Positions 47,444 to 58,500 of a stretch of 64,000 bases of DNA are shown one piece after another; position 1 is the stretch's first letter; each line of letters starts with the position of its first letter. This DNA comes from Siphonodentalium dalli (taxonomy: Eukaryota > Mollusca > Scaphopoda > Gadilida > Siphonodentaliidae), in the NCBI GenBank assembly GCA_032622095.1, contig CP136061.1:496001-560000 (forward strand), in the 5' to 3' direction. A program made the translations under genes and the position numbers. The notes below the pieces were generated by a model. It saw only the letters and a program-made list of their open reading frames with translations. It ran no database searches and had not been told where the DNA came from.

Positions 47444-47654
47444 CCCTTGAGTGCCAGGGGCCGATTTCATCGGCCCTAAACCTACAAAATAAGTCTGTTA
47501 AGAATATAAGAATAAATTATTAAAATTGTAAAATGTTAGGCCAATGCATTCTCTTATATATGCAAGGCGACCTATGGTCGACTCGCATATATAAGAGAAT
47601 GCATTGGCACAGGGTATATGGGTTGATACAAAAATCGACCTGGCACTCAAAGGG
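47444..47654. mobile_element. TTAA-type MITE, 211 bp, copy B
   Basis: Copy of 45970-46180 carried along in the 1474-bp duplication, with the same TTAA flanks. Confidence 0.88.
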
Positions 47655-47761
47655 TTAAAACTACAGATTCTACAGCCTACATGTAGATTATTACAGCATA
47701 CAGCTGCATACATGTAGTTCAGTGGACAACAATAAAATAGTCCAAACAATACTGCTCTCTG

Positions 47762-48047
47762 TTAACCTTGCATGACTGGAATTACCTCCCTTATTAACCC
47801 TTCCATGACTGGAGTTACGTCCCTTAATAACCCTTCCATGACTGGAGTTACCTCCCTTAATAACCCTTCCATGATTGGAGTTACCTCCCTTATTAACCTT
47901 CCATGACTGGAGTTACCTCCCTTAATAACCCTTCCATGACTGGAGTAATACCTCCCGTATTAACCCTTCCATGACTGGAGTTACCTCCCTTATTAACCTT
48001 CCATGACTGGAGTTACCTCCCTTAATAACCCTTCCATGACTGGAGCT
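47762..48047 (+). repeat. 33-bp minisatellite, nine units, copy B
   Basis: Copy of 46288-46570 in the 1474-bp duplication, 3 bp longer because one unit retains a full TTAATAACCC junction. Confidence 0.88.
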
Positions 48048-48078
48048 CCCTGAAATTTTCCTAAAACCCTGTGCCAGG

Positions 48079-48812
48079 GCATTCTCTTATATATGTGAGT
48101 TTCTCATAGGGAGCCTTGCATATATAAGAGAATACATTGGCCTAACAATATTTACCTTGATCTTTGTAAGCCAGTGTAATCTCTTATATATGTGAGTTTC
48201 CCATAGGGAGCCTCGCTTATATAAGAGAATGCATTGGTCTAACAATATTTACCTTGATCTTTGTAAGCCAGTGCATTCTCTTATATATGTGAGTTTCCCA
48301 TAGGGAGCCTCGCATATATAAGAGAATGCATTGGTCTAACAATATTTACCTTGATCTTTGTAAGCCAGTGCATTCTCTTATATATGTGAGTTTCCAATAG
48401 GGATCCTCGCATATATAAGAGAATGTAATGGCCTAACAATATTTACCTTGATCTTTGTAAGCCAGTGCATTCTCTTATATATGTGAGTTTCTCATAGGGA
48501 GCCTCGCATATATAAGAGAATGCATTGGCCTAACAATATTTACCTTGATCTTTGTAAGCCCGTGCATTCTCTTATATATGTGAGTTTCCCATAGGGAGCC
48601 TCGCATATATAAGAGAATGCATTGGCCTAACAATATTTACCTTGATCTTTGAAAGCCCGTGCATTCTCTTATATATGTGAGTTTCCCATAGGGAGCCTCG
48701 CATATATAAGAGAATGCATTGGCCTAACAATATTTACCTTGATCTTTGTAAGCCCGTGCATACTCTTATTTATGCGAGGCTCCAAATTGGGAACTCGCAT
48801 ATATTAGAGAAT
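48079..48812 (+). repeat. Hairpin-unit array, eight ~97-bp units (copy B and extension)
   Basis: Same unit as at 46602. Eight hairpins follow one another at ~97-bp spacing; the last (48757) is degenerate. Single inverted or scattered members occur near 44328, 45601, 45712, 46072, 54020 and 54325, so the hairpin is a dispersed family amplified here. Confidence 0.9.
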
Positions 48813-49320
48813 CTAGCTTATCACATCTTATATTTTATAGGGGGTGCAGAAAAAAAACTATTAACATCTACTGGATTAAACTACAGTCCTGCAGCATGCA
48901 TGGCCTATCATACATGTAGAACTATTACCCTTACAATATCTTATATTTTATAGGGGGTACAGAAAAACAAACTCTTAACATCTACTGCAATAAACTAGTC
49001 ATGCAGCCTGGCCTACATGTAGCATACATGTAGCACTATTACCCTTACAATATCCTATATTATATATGGGTGCTATTCACATCTACTCCATTAAACTACA
49101 TATCTCACAGTCTAGCTTATCACGGCACACTTACCCTTACAATATCTTATTTTTTTTCAGGTTTGGGAAGGGGGTGCAGAATAAAAAAACTATTCACATC
49201 TACTGCATTAAACTACAGATCTTGCAGCCTAGCTTCTTACAGCATACAGCTCATAGTTCAGTGGACAACCATAAAGAATACACACAATAATAGCTGCTGG
49301 CTCTACATGGTTTAATATAA
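48813..49320 (+). repeat. Degenerate ~115-bp modules up to the gene
   Basis: At least four modules share GGGGGTGCAGAAAAAA, CATCTACTGCATTAAACTA and TTACCCTTACAATATC with those at 45045-45510. The last one ends CTACATGGTTTAATATAAGC, directly upstream of the predicted 5' leader of the gene. Confidence 0.7.
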
Positions 49321-49321
49321 G
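49313..49321 (+). promoter_or_regulatory. TATA-like element of the EGF-module gene (repeat-derived)
   Basis: TAATATAAG lies 154 bp before the predicted start codon. It is the terminal part of the degenerate repeat family: copies at 43550 (GGTTCTATATAAAA) and 44628 (TTTGATATAAAG) have the same kind of motif. It is a plausible core promoter position, but no transcription start is visible in sequence alone. Confidence 0.3.
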
Positions 49322-49474
49322 CGACTTCACTTCCTGGTTGATACCGGAGCCAGGACACCAGTCCAATACACACAGATAACAAGCAGGAAGATTTCTATGT
49401 TTTTATTGATGGCATTTCAAGCGTGAATTATAAAAATTTCTGGATGAGAGAGTAACTAATTATATGAAGTCACC

Positions 49475-49507
49475 ATGAAATCCATTCTGCTAATTGCTAT
49501 TATATCT
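49475..49507 (+). CDS. Exon 1 coding part: signal peptide start
   Basis: ATG in a CACCATGA context opens MKSILLIAIIS, followed by a consensus donor TCT/GTAAGT. Eleven codons, ending in phase 0. The 5' leader probably runs from about 49345. Confidence 0.72.
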
Positions 49508-52500
49508 GTAAGTATAAATTATATTACCCAAGTGTGACCTAAATACCAAATATTTAACCCTTTCTAAATTCTAAATTCTTATTGATGAGTAGTTATCCCT
49601 TAGGAAATGTTCAGATAATAAGTTCAACAAATGAACATAGGCCTTATTATCTGAACATTTCCCTCCAATAAATAGGATAAAATATGATAATATATACTGA
49701 GCGCTGTGAAGAATGATGAACTATAACAAATATTCTTATTTATCAAGTGTTCTTTGAAAATTTACTGAAAACCAGTCGATTACTAAATGGTATATTTACT
49801 TGCTCAGTAATTCTGTTTGGGAGTTGACATTTTATGGGTCACCTTTACCATGGCTTACACATATGTCCAGTCTCCTAGTAATGGTTATAAGCTGGTATGT
49901 GGTCCATATGAGATTATCCAATGAGTGGTGAAATATTTACTGCATGTACATACATGTAGCAACACTGTGATGTCCTGGATTGAAACTAAATATTCTTTTG
50001 TCAACATATTTCACAGCACACCACACTGGCCACAGACAATGCATGCCAGCTCCCAGCCAACCATGTTAAGCAGCAAGTAAATCTATCATTTGTAAACAAC
50101 TGGTTCTAATTAAAAAAAATTAATTCATCTTTCTCCACAGTGTTCAGTACACATTCTCATATTTGTTTCTTAGAAATGGACTTTGTGTTTGTTGGACTAA
50201 CGAACGGAAAAATAATTTTTTAAAACCTCTATAAAGTTCACATTTTGTATTTATAACATAATCCACCATGAATTATACTCTTAAAATGGTCTTGGTTGCT
50301 GTGTTCGCTAATATAAGTGAACAGAATCCTTTATTTTGACTCCCATCAAATTTTGGGAAAAATTGGTTTCCAAAGACCTTAACCCAGCCCTTACTGTGAT
50401 GCACTTTATGAGTTAATTAGTGAATCAACTCAACCAAGATGGTGGGGTGCACATCTTTTTGTGCGCTACTTTTCAATTCCAGATACGCGATGGTGTGCAA
50501 GACCATTTGTGCACCTCAAATTTGAAGGATTGCCTCCTCTCCCCACGAATGGATGAACAAACAAAGTGAAAATACTGGATTACTTAGGAAATAACTCTTG
50601 TTTTGATTAAGGTTATACAGTTATAACTGAAAAGTTTGAAACAAATTCTATAACGCGTGAAGTGCATTATAGCAAATTTGTCTTCAAACTTTTCCATTAA
50701 AACTCATGACCTTAATCAAAACAAAGAGTTATTTCTTATAATTTAATCCATCATTTCGCTGGAGAAGGTAGAAGTAAAGCTAGCGAGAATTTCTGAAGAA
50801 AACCACATATAAAGTTGTAACAGAGATACTTGTCACTCAAACCTCTAATTATCAATTGATCAAGTGGCGCCATCACACAATGGTCAGTGCATGGGGTGCG
50901 CATGTTCTTGATATACTTTTACTGTTGTGACAATTGTTAGTTTCAATTGATTTGCATGAGTCTTTTCATGAATTGATTTCTCTTGGTACTTGTTCACCGG
51001 TGGTTAACAGTACCGTTATTGCCAGGGCAGTCCTATCCGTGGTCCCAGTCTGCTCATGATACGTAAACCAACTAAGATATTGGGATAGAGAGATGCTGTG
51101 TTTACATCCCAGTACGCCCGATAGCCTTTCTATGACAGCGTTTACGGACTAGTCACCAGCTCACATAATATTTGTTCTGAACACCACATCAATTGTCAAT
51201 TGAAATGAAAGTGCTTAGTAATTTAATGTGAAAAAATAATATTATCGTAGTGTTTACATATTTTTTAAAGTATGCGAACTCAATTGACCTTATGAAGTGA
51301 CATTGGCATAATTGGGCACTCGTAAGGTAAATATAAATTTCGACATGTGGTCGTAAATTGAATTTTATTAATTCTATCCCAAATACCAGGTAATTTGTAA
51401 ATTACATATACATGTATATCTTTTGACGTTCCATGTAAGAAATGTTTAACTAATAAGTAATATAGGACCACATACAATTAAAATAAACACATAACAGTGA
51501 TGGGGACTTTGGAATAAAATAACAGCGCACGTTGTCGGTATCTGTTGTTTACGGGCATATTAGATTTGTTTATGGGTGATTTTGGGTGTACTGGATTGTT
51601 GGCATAGAAGCCGAACATCGCAGATTAAACTTCGGAACACTTCGGCTCGCAGCTAAAATGTAAACAAATTGATGTGTGTCCTAATAAACTGGAATATTCT
51701 ATGTAGAGAAATGGGTATGACACCCATGTCTCAATCAATGTATCTTTTTCTTCTTCTGTCCAAAATATTGCGTCACTTTGACTCTGCGAATCAGCTTGAA
51801 CTTAAAGCACGCCATGTTTTTGTGAAACAAAATATGTGATCGCCACATGATCATATTAATATATTAATCTGATTGGCTATTTCGTATAAATCGCAGGACT
51901 CGATCGCAGAGTATAACAAATTATTTGATACCTTGCATGGCCGACCATGCGACAAAATGTCATGCAATTTCCAACTGCACATGCTACGATTTCGCCCGTA
52001 ACCGGCTCCCGATATTTATCGTACGAATCTGATCTCAATGAAATATGGTAAAGATGTTGGTCATCAGGAGCACTAGAAATGAACCCATTGATGTAATCGA
52101 TACTGGTCATGTTTTCACATGCTATTCATGAGTCGAGCATGCTTTTATTAAGGTGATGTGAAACACTCCACTAATGTGTTCAGAACAGAATAAATAAGAA
52201 TCATGGCAAAATAAGTTATTTTCATAAATTTGATATCTAAGTAGGCAGAAATCAGTGTCATTGTTACAAACGAATTACATGCAGTGACTAATGTTAGCAG
52301 AATCATTGCTGTTTTAGTTTATTGCTACCTTGTACATTATTACAGTAGAGATAGTGTTCGGATACTAGCATATCGGTTTTATTCACTACATTATTAAAGT
52401 GGAGATAGCGTTCGGATACTAACTTATCGGTTTTATTCACTACATTATTACAGTGGAGATAGCATTCGGATACTAACTTATCGGTTTTATTCAATACATT

Positions 52501-55500
52501 ATTCCAGTGGAGAGAGTGTTCCGATACTAACTCATCGGTTTTATTCAATACATTATTCCAGTGGAGAGAGTGTTCCGATACTAACTCATCGGTTTTATTC
52601 AATACATTATTCCAGTGGAGAGAGTGTTCCGATACTAACTCATCGGTTTTATTCAATACATTATTCCAGTGGAGAGAGTGTTCCGATACTAACTCATCGG
52701 TTTTATTCAATACATTATTCCAGTGGAGAGAGTGTTCCGATACTAACTCATCGGTTTTATTCAATACATTATTCCAGTGGAGCGAGTGTTCCGATACTAA
52801 CTCATCGGTTTTATTCAATACATTATTCCAGTGGAGAGAGTGTTCCGATACTAACTCATCGGTTTTATTCAATACATTATTCCAGTGGAGAGAGTGTTCC
52901 GATACTAACTCATCGGTTTTATTCAATACATTATTCCAGTGGAGAGAGTGTTCCGATACTAACTCATCGGTTTTATTCAATACATTATTCCAGTGGAGAG
53001 TGTTCCGATACTAACTCATCGGTTTTATTAGCTCACCTGAGACGAAGTCTCCGGTGGAGCTATAGTCATCACTCCTCGTCCGTCCGTCCGTCCGTCTGAC
53101 CGTCCGTCCGTCCGTCCGTCCGTCTGTCCGTCCGTCCGTCAACAATCATCTTCTCGTCCCGAACCGTAAGACTTAACGTGTTCATATTTGGTGTGGATGT
53201 TCCCTAGGTGAATCACATTCAGATTTGTTCAAATGAGGTCACTGGGTGGAATAGTTGTGAAAGCAGGGCCATAACTCTATTCCTCCATAGTAATTCTTAG
53301 AACGACTTCTTTTACTGAACTATAAGGCCGTATGGATTCATATTTGGTGTGGATGTTCCCTAGTTGACTCACATTCAGATTTGTTAAAATGAGGTCACCA
53401 GGTTGATTAGTTGAGAAACCAGGGCCATAACTCTATTCCTCCATAGTAATTCTTAGAATGACTTCTTCTTTTGAACCATTTGACCGATTTAGCTTACATT
53501 TGGTATGGAGAGTCCTTGTGTGACTGGGGTTCAGATTTGTTCAAATGGGGTCACTGGGTCAAATAGGGGCAGAGCCAGGGCCCAGGGACATAACTCTTAA
53601 AAAAAAGTTAATTCAAATCCTTGTTTTAAACACTTGCCCCCCCCCCCTTCCACCCCACCTCCCCCACCACTGCATGTCCATGCCACCCCACACCAGAGAT
53701 CCCTGCAAGGTTCACCCCATTAAAAGCCTTACACTTTAGTTATATGACATGCCAGGAACTGACCAGCCTTAATTCTCACAGTGCTCACAGCTGTGTGTCC
53801 AGTCATTATAAAGTAATTAACTTTTATCTCAATATCCACAGTTATCAGGGTAAGAGAGAAAGATGTCTGTGAATGAAATTTAATCCTATGTGTTTACAGC
53901 AATCTCAAATACAACTCTAACTGTTTGACAGTGTACACATTTTATAATAGCATTAGTATTAACCATTTCATTACCAGAGCTATGCTGGTACAGCAATAAA
54001 GACCCTGCACCAGTGTATTATCCTATATATAAGAGAATACACTGGGGTTCAAGATCAAGGAAATATTGTTAGGCCAATATGGTCAGACATCCAAATAAAT
54101 CACACATGTCCTACCGGTATTCTCGCAGGGATGTCCCCACATATGTTTGGGGAGGGGGCAAATTTCTCAGATTTGTTCATTGAGATGTAATTGTTTTTCC
54201 AAAACCAATTACATATACTAAAATAAAATGAATATAAAATAATAGACCATTGATCAAGAGAAATGAGCTCCTAGTTTTAATATTTGTCCAATATTTATTA
54301 TTTTATAACAAAGTACTAGTATCATGCCAGTGCATTGTCTTATATATGTGAGTGTCCCATAGGTAGCCTCACCTAAGAGAATGCACTGGCTTTCAAGGTT
54401 AAGGAAATATTGTTAGGCAAATGTAGACAAGCATCCAATAAATCACAGATGTCCTATTCTTGCAGGGATGTCCCCATGGGTTGAGGGGTGGAATTAGCAG
54501 ATTTGTTCAATGAGATGTAATTTGTTTTCTCAAAATTAATTATATAGACTAAAATGAATATAAAATAGTAAACTACTTAATTTTTTAACCCCCAGATTAC
54601 ATTATATAAAATATATGGCATATTATATACCATTTGAAAGAGCAAGCTCCAAAACATTGTATTATCAACTTATCCAGTATAATAAACTGTGGACATGTTG
54701 TTTTTATTGAGTTGCCAAAGAGTTTTGTCATCTAGATTGCAGTAAAAAGCTAAATTATTTTCAATGCAGGGGGAATAACTCTATATATTAAAGATGGAGT
54801 TCTTCCCCTTCCATTAAAAAAGTTTGAATTCTGTTGCATTTTGGGATCCAAAGTGGGGGGGGGGGTCATTCTATAATTTCAATAGTTTTTGGCTCACCTG
54901 AGACAAAGTCTCTGGTGGAGCTATAGTCATCACTCCTCGTCAATCTGTCAACAATTCTTTAAACTTCTCCTCTGGAACCATAAGACCGAATGGGTTCATA
55001 GTTGGTGTGGATATTGCCCAGGTGACTCACATTCAGATTTGTTCAAATGAGGTCACTGGGTCAAATGTGGGCAGGGACATAACTCCACAAAATATTAAAA
55101 ATTGCAAGTGAAGTCTGACATTTTTATAAACATTTCCTGGAGATCTGCTAGAGGTCATTAATTCCCAATTACAACATCAATCTATCATATGTATTGTTCA
55201 AATCTTTCAACAGGACATTTAACTCTCCCACACCCACCACTTCACCAGAACATATTTGGCAAACTTGAAAAGTGTTCTTTGAAAGAACCACCAGCTCTAT
55301 TTAGTTCACATTTAATATTGAAGCTCCTTTGGTGATGTGTGATTCAGATTTGTTTAATCAGGGTCACCAGGTCAAGTAGGTGCAAGGCCAGCTACATTAC
55401 TCTTTCTCTCCATAGCAATTCATCATACGTCTTCTATGCAGGAATGAAATGGCCTATTTTGCTTATATTTAGTAGGAAATTACCTTGGGTGACAGATTTG

Positions 55501-58500
55501 TGAAAATGGCATCACAAAGTCGAATAAGGGCATTGCCAGAGACATAACTATTTCACAACATAGTAATTCTTAAAATATGTATGGCAGAGCCAAGAACTAG
55601 TAGTGTACATTTGGTAATTTGGCCACATATCCTGTTTAGATCTACTTATTTTAAAGTGATTATGAAAAGTTCTGACTGTTGTGGTCTCCAGAGTCCCAGT
55701 CTTATCAGTCTTTGCAGTCTGGTGAGCGACCCCACAGTCATTGACTGTCTTGTTCAATACATTATTCCAGTGGAGAGAGTGTTCCGATACTAACTCATCG
55801 GTTTTATTCAATACATTATTCCAGTGGAGAGAGTGTTCCGATTCCAACTATCAGTTTTATTCACTGAAATGAGTCCATGCTCTGTCTAACTCTTTCTATA
55901 CTAAATACTCATTGATGAGTAGTTCCCTTAGGAAATGTGCCATACAGTATGTCATTTGTTGAACTTATTATCTGAACATTTCCCACTAATGAATATGAAT
56001 CATTCTGCTCTTGAATTGTCTGTATATTGATTTTATTACCTGAGGAACCCTCCAAATAAACAATAGACAATTCCACTGTATACTTTTATAACTGAATGGG
56101 AGAATCCATTTAGTATAGAAAGGGTTAATTAAACAGTAGCAGATTTTTTCAGTTAATTTGATGAACTCCTTTCCTTTTATGTTCACAGGTAACTTGCTCA
56201 GTCCTCACTAATTCTGTGCATGCTGTAGGTAAGTTACTGTTAATTACATGCCATTATGTCATTGGAATGACACATTATAATGTGGATGCAATGTAATGAA
56301 TCATTTGAATCAAATCACAATCCGCTGTCACTGTTATCAGAGAATTTTACTCCATTACGTTGTTTATCAAAAGTTAAAATAATTATTACCATTCAATAAC
56401 CAATTGTGACTCAAGTGGTGAAAAGGAATCTTGCCATCTTTAGGGATGTCCTCAGGGCTCACAAGACATGTCATGTGCCTGCATTTTTATATACGGGACA
56501 TATTACTGCTATCCTCAAAGCATTTGATTTGAAAAATGGGATGACACACCAGGAATTGCTGCGGTATTACCGGTTGTATAAGGTTTCCACAGCGGTATCG
56601 AGACGGTCACAGCTGTGGAGTTATTAGCGCGCGCCGCGTGTATACTGTTCTCCAAATTCTTGATAGCTGTGGTCCGCTGGGCATTTTATTTATAGATAAT
56701 GGGTTTTTCCGGTTTAAAAGTCGAACTGCGCGACCAGGAGGCCGAGTCCGGTAAAAGGTGTAGTTTGGGAATTTCAATTTCGTTTATTGTCCTTTATATT
56801 ATTATGTCAATAATGTTGATTTTTGGTTTGTGACAAGCTACGTCAATTACCAATATATAAAAAGAAATTTAAAAGATAATTTGTAAGTCTTATATTTCAA
56901 CTTTTATAGATATTTTTCGTTCTGCAGCCCACTGAAGGATTTGGTCGGAGATGGCCGAGTCGGCCGCCGGTTCGTTAATTAGGTGCTGGTTGTTATTGTT
57001 ATTTTAACGGAATTCTGAGTTGGTCATTCGCGAAACCAATATATTTTATATTCTATAATTACAATCATGGGTATATAATATATTATCTTGAGCGCGTTAC
57101 CATTTCTGACTATGGTTTTCTTGTGGTACCATGTGGTTATGATACCACGGTCTACATGTATTAGTGGGGAGTTACACCAAAAGTTGAAGAAAGTAATACG
57201 TCCATGAGGATTTCATTAAGTTCCACAGATACATGTATAAGGAGATTCTCTGCATTTTATTTTCATGCCTGCATGTGTAATGTCAAAATCAATGCTGCCT
57301 GACACCAGCCGATGGGTGGAGTTTATAATTTGACAGCCGAAACAATGTCGGCAACTTCAATGTTGTGTAAAGGTCACTGCTTGCTACATGCTACATTGTG
57401 GGGCACTCAGCTGGAAGATTACAATGAAGACCAATAATGTTGCATTCACAAAAATTTCACATGATTTTTTTGGGTAAATTTATGTTTACTGTAATTATGA
57501 CATTTTTGTTTAAAATTTAGCTTTTAATCACTGTGTGGTTGCCGTTGGGTTATTCCTTGTAATATATCATAGGACAACCACTTCAGATTTTGGCATAATT
57601 GATAAATGAAATGAGAACAAAGTTTGATTCCTCGTATGCCTTTAAACGTGGTCGCATCTGGTGACCATTAAGCTGTGTATCGCACACGTGATTGTCAGGA
57701 TTATCTCACCAATAAGGGGATGCAGCCACGCGCTTACCATAACCTGCCCACCTGCCTTTAAAACTGGACAAATTTTGTTCCAATTAAGCAGTGTATCCAT
57801 GTCGTTCGCTCACAAGATCGTCAGGATTATCTCATTATTAGGGGGACACACCATCTGCTTCATTAATGCACAATATATTTTAGTTGTCATAATCCCAATA
57901 AAACAACACCATACTGCTGTAAAAGTACTGCATGGAAAAATGTGAATGTGGAGCGATGAATAACACCAGGCCTGCTTAGTGTATTGTCCGTAAAAATCAC
58001 CCTGGTATGGGCCGTATGGCGAACAGTGACTGCATGCATCGTTATGTAACCACAGTATGCGCTGTGTTGAAGTGTAACCTTATACTGGTGTTGGAAGTTA
58101 GAGCGGTTCGTTGACACCACATTAGAGGTCATCAATTGCTTTAAAGTATAGCTGTATGTAATTTGTCTGTATGTCCATCTATCTATCCATCCGATCTGGT
58201 CATTTTTGTTTTCTCCGATGATGACTTGAGATATTCTGAACTGAATGGACTGAAATTTGGTATGTGGGTTTACTAGCATAAAATACAGTTCAAGTCCGAA
58301 TTTGGGTTCCGCTTACCAGTTTTCACCAGAGTTAGAACCATTGTATCTTTGGTCTGATCTTTATGAAATTTGTCACGAATGTTGACATTGACATGTAGAT
58401 GGGAACGAGTCAATTTGGGGTCAATCGACCAAAAAACATGGCCGCTGGTGGCCATCTTGGATTTTACTCTTTGCATCACTAAATCCTTTGACACATCCTA

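Larger units (their letters stand above)
46987..48463. repeat. 1474-bp tandem duplication, copy B
   Basis: Direct copy of 45513-46986. The junction joins GATCTTTGTAAGCC to AATAAAAGAGACC, so the exchange took place inside the hairpin array. After this copy the hairpin units simply continue (48464-48812), as expected if array slippage or unequal exchange made the duplication. Confidence 0.93.

Noticed and set aside
45045-49160. Many CAGGTTTGGGAAGGGGG sites preceded by T-runs that resemble splice acceptors.
   Set aside because: They recur in each copy of a degenerate ~115-bp repeat and are not followed by conserved open frames.
52303-52980. A 225-residue minus-strand protein with 18-residue repeats (NKTDELVSEHSLHWNNVL).
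   Set aside because: The unit is 54 bp, so any stop-free frame stays open through the array. The start Met is a unit-internal codon, both edges decay, and the array is interrupted by an insertion.
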